DNA of 64,000 nucleotides from Lysinibacillus_B sp031181585 (GTDB lineage Bacteria > Bacillota > Bacilli > Bacillales_A > Planococcaceae): assembly GCF_047301505.1 (NCBI RefSeq), contig NZ_CP154840.1:2914001-2978000 (forward strand), read 5' to 3'. Under the pieces are notes generated by a model. That model searched no databases. It was not told the origin of the DNA and saw only the letters and a list, made by a program, of their open reading frames with translations. Shown here in pieces: positions 1-8,348 of the stretch (positions are counted from its first letter, which is position 1; every line of letters starts with the position of its first letter). Position numbers and translations under genes: made by a program.

Positions 1-322
1 CACAAGCATGGAGAACAGCATGATGCTCAACCTGTGTAGTAATGATATGCTTCCCTTCTTGTCTGCGCGCATATGCCGTACCGAAAATCGCCATATTATC
101 CGCTTCGGTTCCGCCGCTTGTCAGAATAATTTCACTCATCTGTGCATGGATAGATTGCGCTAATATGGATCTTGCTTCATCCAAGTATTTACGTGCCTCA
201 CGACCTGCGGCATGGATGCTTGAAGCATTCCCGTAATAGCGCTCCATTGCATCCGTCATCCGGGCGATAACTTCCTTCGCCATCGGAGTAGTAGCCGCAT
301 GATCCAGATAGATAGTATTCAT
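1..322 (-). CDS. iscS: Cysteine desulfurase, 5' part only (cut by window edge)
   Basis: PLP-dependent enzyme that removes sulfur from L-cysteine for Fe-S clusters and tRNA thiolation. Only the first 107 codons are visible; the rest lies beyond the left edge. The N-terminus reads MNTIYLDHAATTPM, the usual opening of the NifS/IscS class V aminotransferase fold. SGGTEADN (the loop that binds the PLP phosphate) and QVEHHAVL (the histidine that stacks on PLP) follow. The ATG is at 320-322. It lies 28 bp downstream of cymR on the same strand, as in Bacillus, so the two are probably co-transcribed. Family assignment is firm; the exact paralogue (iscS/yrvO type rather than sufS) is inferred from the neighbour. 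Confidence 0.9.
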   Translation of the reverse strand, partial: MNTIYLDHAATTPMAKEVIARMTDAMERYYGNASSIHAAGREARKYLDEARSILAQSIHAQMSEIILTSGGTEADNMAIFGTAYARRQEGKHIITTQVEHHAVLHAC

Positions 323-350
323 TTTTAATAAAACCCCTTTAAACCGTTCC

Positions 351-770
351 TTAAATATAGAACATATATCCGTCGTGGACAGTATTGTCCGTATATTTAG
401 CCAAGTCTTCCAATGTTGTTGTATCCAATACATTTTTTACGGCATCACGGATGCGCACCCATAGCTCACGCTGCGGTGCCTCCTCATTTTCAATTCCTTC
501 TACTGGCTGGATTGGTCCTTCTAGAACACGGATAACATCGGCTGCTGTAATTTCTGCTGGAAGATTTGCTAGCATGTAGCCGCCATAAGCACCGCGGACA
601 CTCTTCACTAGCCCTGCATTCCGAAGCGGTGAAACAAGCTGCTCCAAATAGGCTTCTGACAATTCTTTTTCAGCTGCAATTTGACGAAGAGGGATCGGAC
701 CCTCACCATAATGTTTTGCTAATTCAATCATAATCGTCAATCCATAACGACCTTTTGTAGAAATTTTCAT
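351..770 (-). CDS. cymR: Rrf2-family cysteine metabolism repressor CymR
   Basis: 139-aa DNA-binding regulator. In B. subtilis it works with CysK to repress sulfur and cysteine uptake genes. It opens MKISTKGRYGLTIMIELA, followed by the winged-helix segment with LSEAYLEQLVSPLRNAGLV and the wing GAYGGY, all typical of CymR. The C-terminal half lacks the three clustered cysteines that bind an Fe-S cluster in IscR, which supports CymR rather than IscR. It sits between rarA (divergent) and iscS, the order known from Bacillus. Length matches the family. Confidence 0.93.
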   Translation of the reverse strand: MKISTKGRYGLTIMIELAKHYGEGPIPLRQIAAEKELSEAYLEQLVSPLRNAGLVKSVRGAYGGYMLANLPAEITAADVIRVLEGPIQPVEGIENEEAPQRELWVRIRDAVKNVLDTTTLEDLAKYTDNTVHDGYMFYI

Positions 771-807
771 ACTAACACCTCAATTATTCTCATTCATATA
801 TTTCTCA

Positions 808-816
808 AGTATAACA
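808..816 (-). promoter_or_regulatory. Extended -10 promoter of cymR
   Basis: The minus strand reads TGTTATACT, an extended -10 (TGn + TATACT), about 40 nt upstream of the cymR ATG. No good -35 hexamer is seen 17 nt further upstream, as is common for extended -10 promoters. Confidence 0.5.
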
Positions 817-873
817 CATTTCCTTCTACTCTTATCATAAATGCTCCATTTTAGCTTCTGCTCTTCACAAGAG

Positions 874-902
874 TTGGTTTTCCCGTTCACAAATTCTATA
901 AT
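874..902 (+). promoter_or_regulatory. SigA-type promoter of rarA
   Basis: TTGGTT (874-879), a 17-nt spacer and TATAAT (897-902) lie 37 nt before the rarA start. The -10 is perfect; the -35 matches four of six positions. Confidence 0.65.
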
Positions 903-939
903 GTTTATAGAACAGAAATGAAAAAAGAGGAGTGATTCC

Positions 940-2220
940 ATGCATAATGAACCTCTTGCTTATAAAATGAGGCCGCGACATCTGGATGAAATCGTCGGCC
1001 AAAAGCATGTAATCGGTCCAGATACACCACTTTATCAGATGATCCAGAAAGGACATGTTCCTTCTATGCTTTTATACGGTCCTCCTGGTATCGGTAAGAC
1101 ATCCATTGCCAATGCCATTGCCGGTACAAGCAGCCTGCCTTTTTTTGCGCTTAACGCCACCCATGCAGGGAAAAAAGATATCGAGCAGATCGTCATGGAA
1201 GCCCGGATGGCAGGAAAGGTTCTATTGTTTTTGGATGAAATTCACCGATTCAATAAGCTGCAGCAGGATACATTGCTGCCTCATGTCGAGAACGGTTCGA
1301 TTGTGCTCCTCGGGGCAACAACAGAAAATCCGTTTCACGATGTAAACCCTGCGATTCGTTCTCGATGCGGGGAAATCGTCCAGCTGTCAAGGCTTACAGC
1401 AGATGACATTACTGAACTACTAAACAATGCATTATCCAATAAAGAACGCGGTCTTGGCAGCTATGATATTCAGGCGTCCCCTGAACAACTTACACGAATC
1501 GCTGAAGCTGCCGGCGGAGATGCAAGGAAGGCCCTCACCTTACTAGAATCCGTCTACTATGCTTCGGATGAAATAGACGGGAAAACTATTTTCAGTGATA
1601 CGGCAATAGAGGCATTGGCAAAAAGAATTGGAGTTTACGGAGATAAAGGCGGGTCCCACTTTTATAACCTTCTTTCTGCCCTGCAGAAATCGGTGCGCGG
1701 CAGTGATGTCAATGCAGCCCTTTATTATCTTGCCCACTTGCTTGAAAGCGGGGACCTTATTGCTGTTTGCCGAAGACTGCTTGTGATGGCATATGAAGAT
1801 GTTGGATTGGCAAATCCGTCTGTCGGCGCCCATGTCACTGCAGCTACAGATGCAGCCCAGCGCCTCGGAATGCCTGAAGCCCGTATTCCACTCGCGACAG
1901 CAGTCGTGGAAATGTGCTTAAGTGATAAATCCAACTCTGCCTATAAAGCGCTTGATGCAGCTATTCGCACCATTAATGAAGGGACGACAGGCGATATTCC
2001 GAATCACTTAAAAGATGCACATTATACCGGAGCAAGTATACTTGGGCATACAGGCTATCAATACCCGCACGATACACCAATCGGTACATTCGGCGGCTGG
2101 GTTGACCAGCAGTATTTACCAGATGAACTTGCCGGTACAGAATTTTATCAGCCTGTCATCGCAGGAGAGGAAAAGCGGATGGCCGGTATTTATGAAAGGC
2201 TGAAGTCGTTTAAAAAATAG
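940..2220 (+). CDS. rarA: Replication-associated recombination protein RarA (MgsA/YrvN)
   Basis: 426-aa AAA+ ATPase that acts at stalled replication forks and interacts with SSB. Walker A is GPPGIGKTS (residues about 47-55), Walker B is LFLDEIHRFN, sensor 1 lies in LLGATTENPF and the sensor 2/arginine region follows at SRCGEIV. The C-terminal part (KGGSHFYNLLSALQKSVRGSD and beyond) is the RarA tetramerisation domain, so this is not DnaX or RuvB. A strong RBS (GAGGAG) precedes the ATG. It is divergent from cymR; in B. subtilis yrvN is next to cymR and yrvM, but here about 6 kb of accessory genes separate it from tcdA (yrvM). Confidence 0.95.
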   Translation: MHNEPLAYKMRPRHLDEIVGQKHVIGPDTPLYQMIQKGHVPSMLLYGPPGIGKTSIANAIAGTSSLPFFALNATHAGKKDIEQIVMEARMAGKVLLFLDEIHRFNKLQQDTLLPHVENGSIVLLGATTENPFHDVNPAIRSRCGEIVQLSRLTADDITELLNNALSNKERGLGSYDIQASPEQLTRIAEAAGGDARKALTLLESVYYASDEIDGKTIFSDTAIEALAKRIGVYGDKGGSHFYNLLSALQKSVRGSDVNAALYYLAHLLESGDLIAVCRRLLVMAYEDVGLANPSVGAHVTAATDAAQRLGMPEARIPLATAVVEMCLSDKSNSAYKALDAAIRTINEGTTGDIPNHLKDAHYTGASILGHTGYQYPHDTPIGTFGGWVDQQYLPDELAGTEFYQPVIAGEEKRMAGIYERLKSFKK

Positions 2221-2234
2221 ACAATTTTACACTA

Positions 2235-2279
2235 AAAAAATAAGGAAACTCCATCCTGCTGGGAGTTCCCTTATTTTTT
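2235..2279. terminator. Bidirectional terminator between rarA and the nucleotidyltransferase gene
   Basis: Inverted repeat of about 17 bp (arms 2235-2252 and 2262-2279) with A-rich and T-rich ends on both strands. It sits at the convergent junction and overlaps the 3' end of the minus-strand gene. Confidence 0.85.
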
Positions 2280-3071
2280 GTATTCTTTAGTAATATTTAA
2301 TAACTGCTGGACATTCTCCAAAATATAATACTTCAGCAAGCTAAGTTCCTCTTTTTTAAAACGATAAAGGTCTTTTTTATCCGTATAACATTGCAATGCT
2401 TTTTTAATCGTATGCTGCATCTCTTTCGGAAATGTTGATATTCCCCATTCTCCAGCTTCCTGCTTCGAAGAAATCACCCCTTCTTTTACATACCAGAAAA
2501 CTCTAATTAAATTTAGTATACAATAAATTGGATTTTCTTCGATTCTCCCTAAACAATCCTCAAAATCCCCTACTATTGAAGACAAATAATTTGACCGTGG
2601 AACCAAAGGAAATACTTCTGTAATCTGTCTGCCCTTTAGACAAATCCCTCTATGATGAAGAATAGTAATATGAGCTGCTAAATCTGCATCAGTTAGAATA
2701 TTCCCATTTAAAAAATGGGCTGTTCCATTCACTAAGTCACTTTCATATCGCCCTCTCCAAAACTCGCTATAATGAAAATCAAACGGACAGGGGTGCTGCC
2801 ATTCTTTTAATTGGCCGGTATTCAAGAAACTGATTTCTACAGGAAAAGGGGAAGTAGAATATTTTAAAAAGACCTGTGCTAACTCCCTTTTCGTTCTTAC
2901 AGCCATTGGGTTGTTAGTAACAGCTAATAAATCAATATCGCTGCTGTTTGGATTAAACCCTCCCATTGCTGCCGAACCATGAAGATAGAAACCGATTAAG
3001 TCATTATTTACTATTTTGGTTATCTCTTTGTATAGATGAAAAATAAAATCTTTGATGTCCGTTGTACACAT
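2271..3071 (-). CDS. AadA-like nucleotidyltransferase (aminoglycoside adenylyltransferase family)
   Basis: 266 aa. The N-terminal polymerase-beta-type nucleotidyltransferase fold carries YLHGSAAMGG followed by SSDIDLL, which gives the G-S and D-x-D metal and nucleotide site. The C-terminal helical part contains NLIRVFWYVKEGVISSK, which resembles the AadA/ANT(9) signature around the 'ISSK' segment. This family transfers AMP to streptomycin or spectinomycin, but many chromosomal members have no proven substrate. The RBS is weak: a GGGGG run lies 14 nt from the ATG. It starts 34 bp downstream of the chemoreceptor gene on the same strand and could be co-transcribed. No mobile-element marks flank it, so it looks intrinsic. 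Resistance activity is unproven. Confidence 0.75.
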   Translation of the reverse strand: MCTTDIKDFIFHLYKEITKIVNNDLIGFYLHGSAAMGGFNPNSSDIDLLAVTNNPMAVRTKRELAQVFLKYSTSPFPVEISFLNTGQLKEWQHPCPFDFHYSEFWRGRYESDLVNGTAHFLNGNILTDADLAAHITILHHRGICLKGRQITEVFPLVPRSNYLSSIVGDFEDCLGRIEENPIYCILNLIRVFWYVKEGVISSKQEAGEWGISTFPKEMQHTIKKALQCYTDKKDLYRFKKEELSLLKYYILENVQQLLNITKEYKK

Positions 3072-3105
3072 CTGGAACGAATTGGCCCCCTGTCAGAAAG
3101 AGAAT

Positions 3106-5280
3106 TTATTTTTTAATATGAAATTTTGATACTGCCTGTGCCAGCGTACCGATAACAAGCGAGCTCCGTTCTGTATCATGGCGGGCCTGTTGAGATAGGT
3201 CACCCATTTTTTTCATAGCCTCTCCTACTATTTCTACTACTCTTACGTTTTGTTCACTGCTCGCCGCCATATTTTGCATAATACCACGCATTTCATCTGT
3301 CCCTGCAGTACGTTCATTTGTTTTAGCAGACATAGCATATAAAACATCTTTCACGATTTGAATATGATGTGCTCCTTGTTCTACTTCCTCACTGTTTATT
3401 CGGATCGCCCGTTCAATCAATCCGGAGCTATTTTCAATCAGCTTTAATGTTTCGTTAATTTCCTCAGTTGCAGTCTTCGTTTGGTTAGCTAATTTCCTGA
3501 TTTCATCAGCCACAACAGCAAAGCCTTTCCCATGCTCACCTGCACGTGCCGCCTCGATCGATGCATTAAGCGCAAGCAGGTTTGTCTGTTCGGCAATAGC
3601 ATTGATTGAGACAACCACCTTACTAATGCTTGCAGAGGAATCCGTAAAAGTAGAAGTAAGTTCCAGTGTGTCCCTTACCTTTTTTACAATACCTCTCATT
3701 CTTTCATCAATGCTCTCTACCTGTTGCTGTGCCTTCTCCAGCTGTTCAACGGAATTAAGCTCCATTTCCTCCATTGTTTCTGAAATAAGGTCATTTTTTT
3801 GCATCGCATCTCTTACATCCCGCAATTGCTGGTGGATCGCCGTAAGCATTTCATCCATCTGAAAGGCTATATGTAATGCATGTGCTTCTACAGAAGAGGT
3901 ACGTTCGCGAAGCTGCTGATTCGTTTGTTGGACATCGCTTGATGAAACTTGTACTTTGGCAATCAGTCCCGCCTGTGTATCCACAAAATTATTCACCCAG
4001 CGGCCCATTTCTCCGGTCTCATCATTCGACAGCATACTTTTATCAATCCGGATGGTTAAATCCCCCTCTCCTTCAGCAATTTTCTGAATCATGCCTGTTA
4101 CACGGTTAATTCGGTTGGTAATAGGTTTGACCTGACGTTTCATAAAATAATAACATGCGCCTAACCCATAGACGACATTGATCCCAAGTACAATAAGAGG
4201 ATGCATGAAGCCAAGGGATGTTAACAGCTGAAATAGTATGATATTTATCGTCATAAAGCTGACAAAACTTAAACTAAGCCTGAAATCGATAGAACGCGTC
4301 CGGTATACTTCTTCTAAATCTGCTTCACACATCATTCCCCAGATATCGGGACTATGCGGAAGCTGGAACGTAACTCCTTTTCCGATGACAGGAATATGCC
4401 GGTAATCTGAGTATCCTGGAAATTCAACAAATAGATTGGCGCCATTTTTGATTGTATTCGCTACTCCTGGATGGAGCTGTCCTGTTGCCGGATCAGTAAA
4501 ACGAATTTCAAATTCCGTATGTTTTTGTATTTGTACAACGCCCCATTCCTTTGTATGAATACCGGACTTCAAATTCTCACCGAGACTGAATGTTTCATCC
4601 TCAAACCGGCTTCGTGAAAGTGCTACTCCTTGTTCAATAGAAGAATCAAAATTTGATTGGCTCATAAATATGTAATTGTCGCCTGAGTCTTGATAAATAT
4701 GCCCTGCCTCCCGCTGAATCAAATCGGAAATCACATCATTTGGAACGCGGCCCGCCATTACATAGATCAGCCTGCCATTATTAAAAACAGGCTGTAAAAA
4801 CAACAAGGTTACTTCATCATGGAATTTCGAACTGCGAGGGCCGATTACTACTGTCATTTCATCGATGAACGGTCCATAAAGCAGTGGATTTCCCGTTCGC
4901 CAGACTGCCTGCAGGGCTTTATGGGTAAGCGGGGAAGCATCAGTACGATAGTTTTTACCAATATGGTCTTGATAACTTGAAGCAAAGACTGTGCAATTTT
5001 CATCCACTAAAAAAAGCTCTGTAAAATAGGAACTTCTATTTTTCGATTGCTCTAAAAACGAAGAAAGCCGCTCTTGATCTCTATCATAGAGAATGACCTC
5101 CTCCGTTCGGGAATCAAGGGATACCCATCGATCCCTCGTCCACGTGATCAAGGCATTGACCCTTGTCTTTGCAATACTTTCAAAGATTTCTTCTTTTGCT
5201 TCTTTCGTATGTCTATTTAGTCTGTATGACCACCAAAGCGGGAAACCTTCTTTTAACTCCAGCCATCCAAATAGTCCCAC
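3106..5280 (-). CDS. Methyl-accepting chemotaxis protein with N-terminal Cache-like domain
   Basis: 724 aa. Residues about 30-320 resemble a Cache/PDC sensor (for example DENCTVFASSYQDHIGKNYR). Two hydrophobic helices at about 333-353 and 360-380 follow, then HAMP (about 380-435) and the signalling domain. The hairpin tip contains EQTNLLALNASIEAARAG, the CheA/CheW contact segment. No hydrophobic helix precedes the Cache-like part, so the sensor may lie in the cytoplasm rather than outside; typical dCache receptors have a membrane helix on each side. The GTG start (5280) has AGGGAGGG 6 nt upstream. It lies in the accessory block between rarA and tcdA. The ligand cannot be told from the sequence. 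Confidence 0.9.
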   Translation of the reverse strand: MGLFGWLELKEGFPLWWSYRLNRHTKEAKEEIFESIAKTRVNALITWTRDRWVSLDSRTEEVILYDRDQERLSSFLEQSKNRSSYFTELFLVDENCTVFASSYQDHIGKNYRTDASPLTHKALQAVWRTGNPLLYGPFIDEMTVVIGPRSSKFHDEVTLLFLQPVFNNGRLIYVMAGRVPNDVISDLIQREAGHIYQDSGDNYIFMSQSNFDSSIEQGVALSRSRFEDETFSLGENLKSGIHTKEWGVVQIQKHTEFEIRFTDPATGQLHPGVANTIKNGANLFVEFPGYSDYRHIPVIGKGVTFQLPHSPDIWGMMCEADLEEVYRTRSIDFRLSLSFVSFMTINIILFQLLTSLGFMHPLIVLGINVVYGLGACYYFMKRQVKPITNRINRVTGMIQKIAEGEGDLTIRIDKSMLSNDETGEMGRWVNNFVDTQAGLIAKVQVSSSDVQQTNQQLRERTSSVEAHALHIAFQMDEMLTAIHQQLRDVRDAMQKNDLISETMEEMELNSVEQLEKAQQQVESIDERMRGIVKKVRDTLELTSTFTDSSASISKVVVSINAIAEQTNLLALNASIEAARAGEHGKGFAVVADEIRKLANQTKTATEEINETLKLIENSSGLIERAIRINSEEVEQGAHHIQIVKDVLYAMSAKTNERTAGTDEMRGIMQNMAASSEQNVRVVEIVGEAMKKMGDLSQQARHDTERSSLVIGTLAQAVSKFHIKK

Positions 5281-5334
5281 TGAAATCCCTCCCTACTTAC
5301 TGCCCATATGCAACTTATGGCGTGTATATTGTAA

Positions 5335-5363
5335 ATTGTAGGTAATTTTCAGATAACTTTCAA
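5335..5363 (-). promoter_or_regulatory. SigA-type promoter of the chemoreceptor gene
   Basis: TTGAAA (5358-5363), exactly 17 nt, then TACAAT (5335-5340) on the minus strand, about 50 nt before the GTG start. It looks like a vegetative SigA promoter and not the SigD motif usual for Bacillus chemoreceptors. Confidence 0.75.
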
Positions 5364-5516
5364 TATAAAACGTTATGATGTCAGTTTCATTCCGGATAAG
5401 ATGCGGGAGTGAGCTTCTTCAATCATCATCTTTTTGTAAAATAATTTTTTTGGTTACTTTACGCATAGATGATAGCTTCACTTCTATCTATTTGTATTCC
5501 GTTATTCCGCACAAAA

Positions 5517-5547
5517 AACAAAAAACTGCTCATCAAGATGAGCAGTT
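5517..5547 (-). terminator. Terminator after the 161-aa unknown gene
   Basis: Perfect 10-bp stem (5524-5533 / 5538-5547) with a CTTG loop, followed on the minus strand by a T-rich run. It lies just downstream of the stop at 5565. Confidence 0.85.
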
Positions 5548-5564
5548 ACATGAAAAATAATGAT

Positions 5565-6050
5565 TTAGTTTATATATTGATAAAATGCCTGTAAACATAC
5601 CGGTAAAGAAGTCGGAGTTTTCTCGACAGTAACTTTTCCGTCTGTCAATTGCTCCAGGCTTTTGTTAATTTCATTAAAAAATTCCTCATTATATTCCGAT
5701 TGGCAGTTTGGTAAAATTTTCGCTGCTGTTATGTAGCCATCAGTGATTAGATGGCGTGCAGCTTCATCCAACGGCGAATTCATATTATGTTTAATAAGAT
5801 TATCAAAATATACAAGACGTGAGGCATTATGCATGAACAACATCCAATATGAATTTTCCTTTGGCATAACCCCATTATTCTGTTCGACAATTCCTTTAAA
5901 ATAGGCAGTGATCTGACTATATAACGGTTGTATTTTCCCCTGCGCTTTCTCCCAATTTTGCGCAGTGTCGATATGGTCGAACACTATATGGTCTAGTTGT
6001 TCCTGTAATTCCTGCAAGTTCAAAACGTTGCTTTTTGCTTGAATACTCAT
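5565..6050 (-). CDS. Unknown soluble protein, 161 aa
   Basis: I do not recognise this protein. It has no membrane segment or signal peptide and looks mainly alpha-helical. Its opening, LNLQELQEQLDHIVFDHIDT, is a likely amphipathic helix. An upstream in-frame ATG at 6062 touches the Shine-Dalgarno (AAAGGAGG with no gap). The ATG at 6050, 12 nt after it, is therefore the more plausible start. It has its own terminator and a possible -10 (TATAAT at 6105-6110), so it seems monocistronic. It lies between two chemoreceptor genes, but nothing in it ties it to chemotaxis. Confidence 0.7.
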   Translation of the reverse strand: MSIQAKSNVLNLQELQEQLDHIVFDHIDTAQNWEKAQGKIQPLYSQITAYFKGIVEQNNGVMPKENSYWMLFMHNASRLVYFDNLIKHNMNSPLDEAARHLITDGYITAAKILPNCQSEYNEEFFNEINKSLEQLTDGKVTVEKTPTSLPVCLQAFYQYIN

Positions 6051-6242
6051 CAGTCTTTCCATCCTCCTTTAAGTCCCCTAACGTGTACTTTTAGTGTATC
6101 AAAAATTATATAAGGAAAATGGTAATCGTATAATTAACGGAAAATATGTGATAATTGTGTGAAAACTGCCGCGCATTACAGAAAAAGCACATCTTTATTC
6201 TGACTATTAGCTATTATTTAATAAAAGAATATTGTATAATTC

Positions 6243-6647
6243 TCATCTTAATTTTTCTACATATTTCGGATAATACCCCATCTGACATAAGCAGTCATCC
6301 GTTTTATCATCTAAATCAGACAATGGAATCAGAGAGAACGTTCCTGCTCTATAGTTTTTAATCGTTTGATTCGAGCTATAAAACTGCCAAGTAAAACTTT
6401 CAATCCATTTTCCCATCTCCATATCCCTTTTTTCTACAAAAAAATACTTTGATTTCAATACTTCTACGAACCGATAAAAGCTGCTGCTTAATGCATATTC
6501 CTTATTTGTAAAATGATAGATAGGTTCTATTACATAGTTCACATCAAATATATGGATGACATTTCGCCCTTCGTCTAAAGCAACTTCTACAGTGCATACT
6601 TCCTCAAGCAAATTTAATCCTTTATACTCCAATTCGTTTAATTGCAC
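6243..6647 (-). CDS. Unknown protein, about 134 aa
   Basis: Not recognised. Soluble, rich in aromatic residues (YRFVEVLKSKYFFVEKRD, FTWQFYSS), with two cysteines near the C-terminus (CLC). The only good start in frame is GTG at 6647, 16 nt from the nearest Shine-Dalgarno-like AAAGGG, so the start is uncertain. A promoter with a perfect extended -10 lies about 40 nt upstream and supports expression. It is divergent from the second chemoreceptor gene. The local sequence is AT-rich compared with neighbouring housekeeping genes. Confidence 0.6.
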   Translation of the reverse strand: MQLNELEYKGLNLLEEVCTVEVALDEGRNVIHIFDVNYVIEPIYHFTNKEYALSSSFYRFVEVLKSKYFFVEKRDMEMGKWIESFTWQFYSSNQTIKNYRAGTFSLIPLSDLDDKTDDCLCQMGYYPKYVEKLR

Positions 6648-6685
6648 TTTTACATACCATTTACCCTTTCAATATTTATTTTTTC

Positions 6686-6694
6686 ATTATAACA
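6686..6694 (-). promoter_or_regulatory. Extended -10 promoter for the 134-aa unknown gene
   Basis: The minus strand reads TGTTATAAT (TGn plus a consensus -10), with no clear -35. It lies in the divergent region shared with the chemoreceptor gene at 6829. Confidence 0.6.
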
Positions 6695-6715
6695 TTTTTT
6701 GTATTTTCTCGAAAT

Positions 6716-6745
6716 TTGACGAAGTATTTATAGTGACAATATAAG
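6716..6745 (+). promoter_or_regulatory. SigA-type promoter of the second chemoreceptor gene
   Basis: TTGACG (6716-6721), an 18-nt spacer and TATAAG (6740-6745), each one base from consensus, about 85 nt before the ATG at 6829. Confidence 0.6.
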
Positions 6746-6828
6746 CAATTTCGTGTATAAATTAGAAAATATGAGTTATTTATTTTTCTGTTAAATTATC
6801 ATGACGTAATAATCAGGGGGAGAAATAG

Positions 6829-8292
6829 ATGCAAATACAGCTTTTACAGAAAAAAGACTTACTCGAAAAAAACTCGATTCTGATGCTTGTTTATGGATTA
6901 GCAGCTAATCTTGGGGGGATTGCCCAATTCATCATAGGCCGGCCAATCGGACTAGCCTTGTCGTTATTTATACCTGCACTCGTTACATTAGGGATCTATT
7001 TTTTACAGCGAAAAGTAGAATGGTTACGCCCTTATTTTCCTTTTGTCGTTTCAATTGCCGGAATAATTACTACATATGGGGCGATTGTTTCTTATAAAGT
7101 GACATTAGCTACGATTATTCTCAGCTTCTTTGTCCTCATCATGAGTTCAATACATAGTAAGTATATGGTCGTTGCAGCAGGATTTATCGGCTCTGCTCTA
7201 GGTCTGATTTTTAACTTTACATTAGATACGACTGGATTTGCTGTTGATCCGGCAAATGTATTTGTCGTACAGATTTTAATGACTTTGGCAATTGGACTGA
7301 ACGTACGACAAAGCAAACGCATGTTTTCAAGCATTGAAGAGCTAATGACTGATGCTCATAAAAAGGCACTCCGTGAAGAGAAGCTTCATTCTCATCTTGA
7401 AAATTCTGTTCAGAATATTACAACAAGGTTAGAGCTGATTACAGAGAGCACAAATACTGCAGCATTTGCTCAGCAAAATATGTTGAACTCTGTTCACGAG
7501 GTCCGGGAAGGGGCCCATCGTCAAGCAGATTATGTTCATGAAATCGTTCTTAGTACTGAAGCGACAACGAACGAAATTGCCCAGATGGTCCAGCAGCTAG
7601 AACAAATTGTGAGCGAGGCGGAATCCGCTAGTATGAATGCCGCTGATGGAGCAAGAGCAATGAATGATATGAAGCAGGAAATTGATTTATTTACTGCATT
7701 TTTTAACGAACTTCATACTACATTCATCGCATTATCCGGAAAAATCGATGAAACGAACCATTTTGCGACAGATATAAAAAGGATTACGGAGCAGACGAAT
7801 CTTCTTGCTCTTAATGCATCTATTGAAGCGGCTCGAGCTGGTGAGCATGGAAAAGGTTTTGCGGTGGTAGCAGAAGAAATCCGCAAGCTAGCTCAAATTA
7901 CAGATCAGACCCTTGTTAAGATTGATACGAACCTAAATAATGTAAATAGCTATAATAAAGATGCTTTAGGAAAGCTGCAAAACGGTCTGAATCACATTAC
8001 TATGCAGGTTTCTGTAACGGACCGGGCAAACAATACATTCAACGAGTTATTTGAAGCATTGAAAAAACTGCAAAATGATTTGACAGTGTTCTCCAGAGCA
8101 ACCAGCTCCATTGAAAATAACAGTAAGTCTATTCTGATGAGTACAAATGAGTTTGCCGCCATTATCGAGGAGAGCTCACAGGCAGTTGATCAGCTTGGTA
8201 TCGTATTAGAAAAGGTAAATAACGAACAGCAGCTTATTACGAACAATATCGAAGAAACATATCAGAATGCATTAAGCATTAAAGAAAGCTAA
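6829..8292 (+). CDS. Chemoreceptor with polytopic membrane N-terminus and no extracellular domain
   Basis: 487 aa. The first ~165 residues form about six hydrophobic helices joined by short loops (for example GLALSLFIPALVTLGIYF and ATIILSFFVLIMSS). The signalling domain follows directly, with no HAMP and no periplasmic-type sensor. The hairpin tip EQTNLLALNASIEAARAGEH is intact, so coupling to CheA/CheW is expected. A receptor of this design must sense through the membrane part itself (membrane state, ion gradient or a partner protein); that is inference. GGGGGAG lies upstream of the ATG. It has its own promoter and terminator. The translation shows no frameshift. Confidence 0.88.
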   Translation: MQIQLLQKKDLLEKNSILMLVYGLAANLGGIAQFIIGRPIGLALSLFIPALVTLGIYFLQRKVEWLRPYFPFVVSIAGIITTYGAIVSYKVTLATIILSFFVLIMSSIHSKYMVVAAGFIGSALGLIFNFTLDTTGFAVDPANVFVVQILMTLAIGLNVRQSKRMFSSIEELMTDAHKKALREEKLHSHLENSVQNITTRLELITESTNTAAFAQQNMLNSVHEVREGAHRQADYVHEIVLSTEATTNEIAQMVQQLEQIVSEAESASMNAADGARAMNDMKQEIDLFTAFFNELHTTFIALSGKIDETNHFATDIKRITEQTNLLALNASIEAARAGEHGKGFAVVAEEIRKLAQITDQTLVKIDTNLNNVNSYNKDALGKLQNGLNHITMQVSVTDRANNTFNELFEALKKLQNDLTVFSRATSSIENNSKSILMSTNEFAAIIEESSQAVDQLGIVLEKVNNEQQLITNNIEETYQNALSIKES

Positions 8293-8294
8293 TA

Positions 8295-8342
8295 AAAAGC
8301 CCTCTAATAGTCAGTATGGCATCTGATTATTAGAGGGCTTTC
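8295..8342. terminator. Bidirectional terminator between the chemoreceptor gene and tcdA
   Basis: Long inverted repeat built on AAAGCCCTCTAATA and its complement, with T-rich flanks on both strands, at the convergent junction. Confidence 0.85.
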
Positions 8343-8348
8343 GTTTTG

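Noticed and set aside
865..1056. 63-aa minus-strand ORF over the rarA start
   Set aside because: Antisense shadow of rarA and its promoter without RBS.
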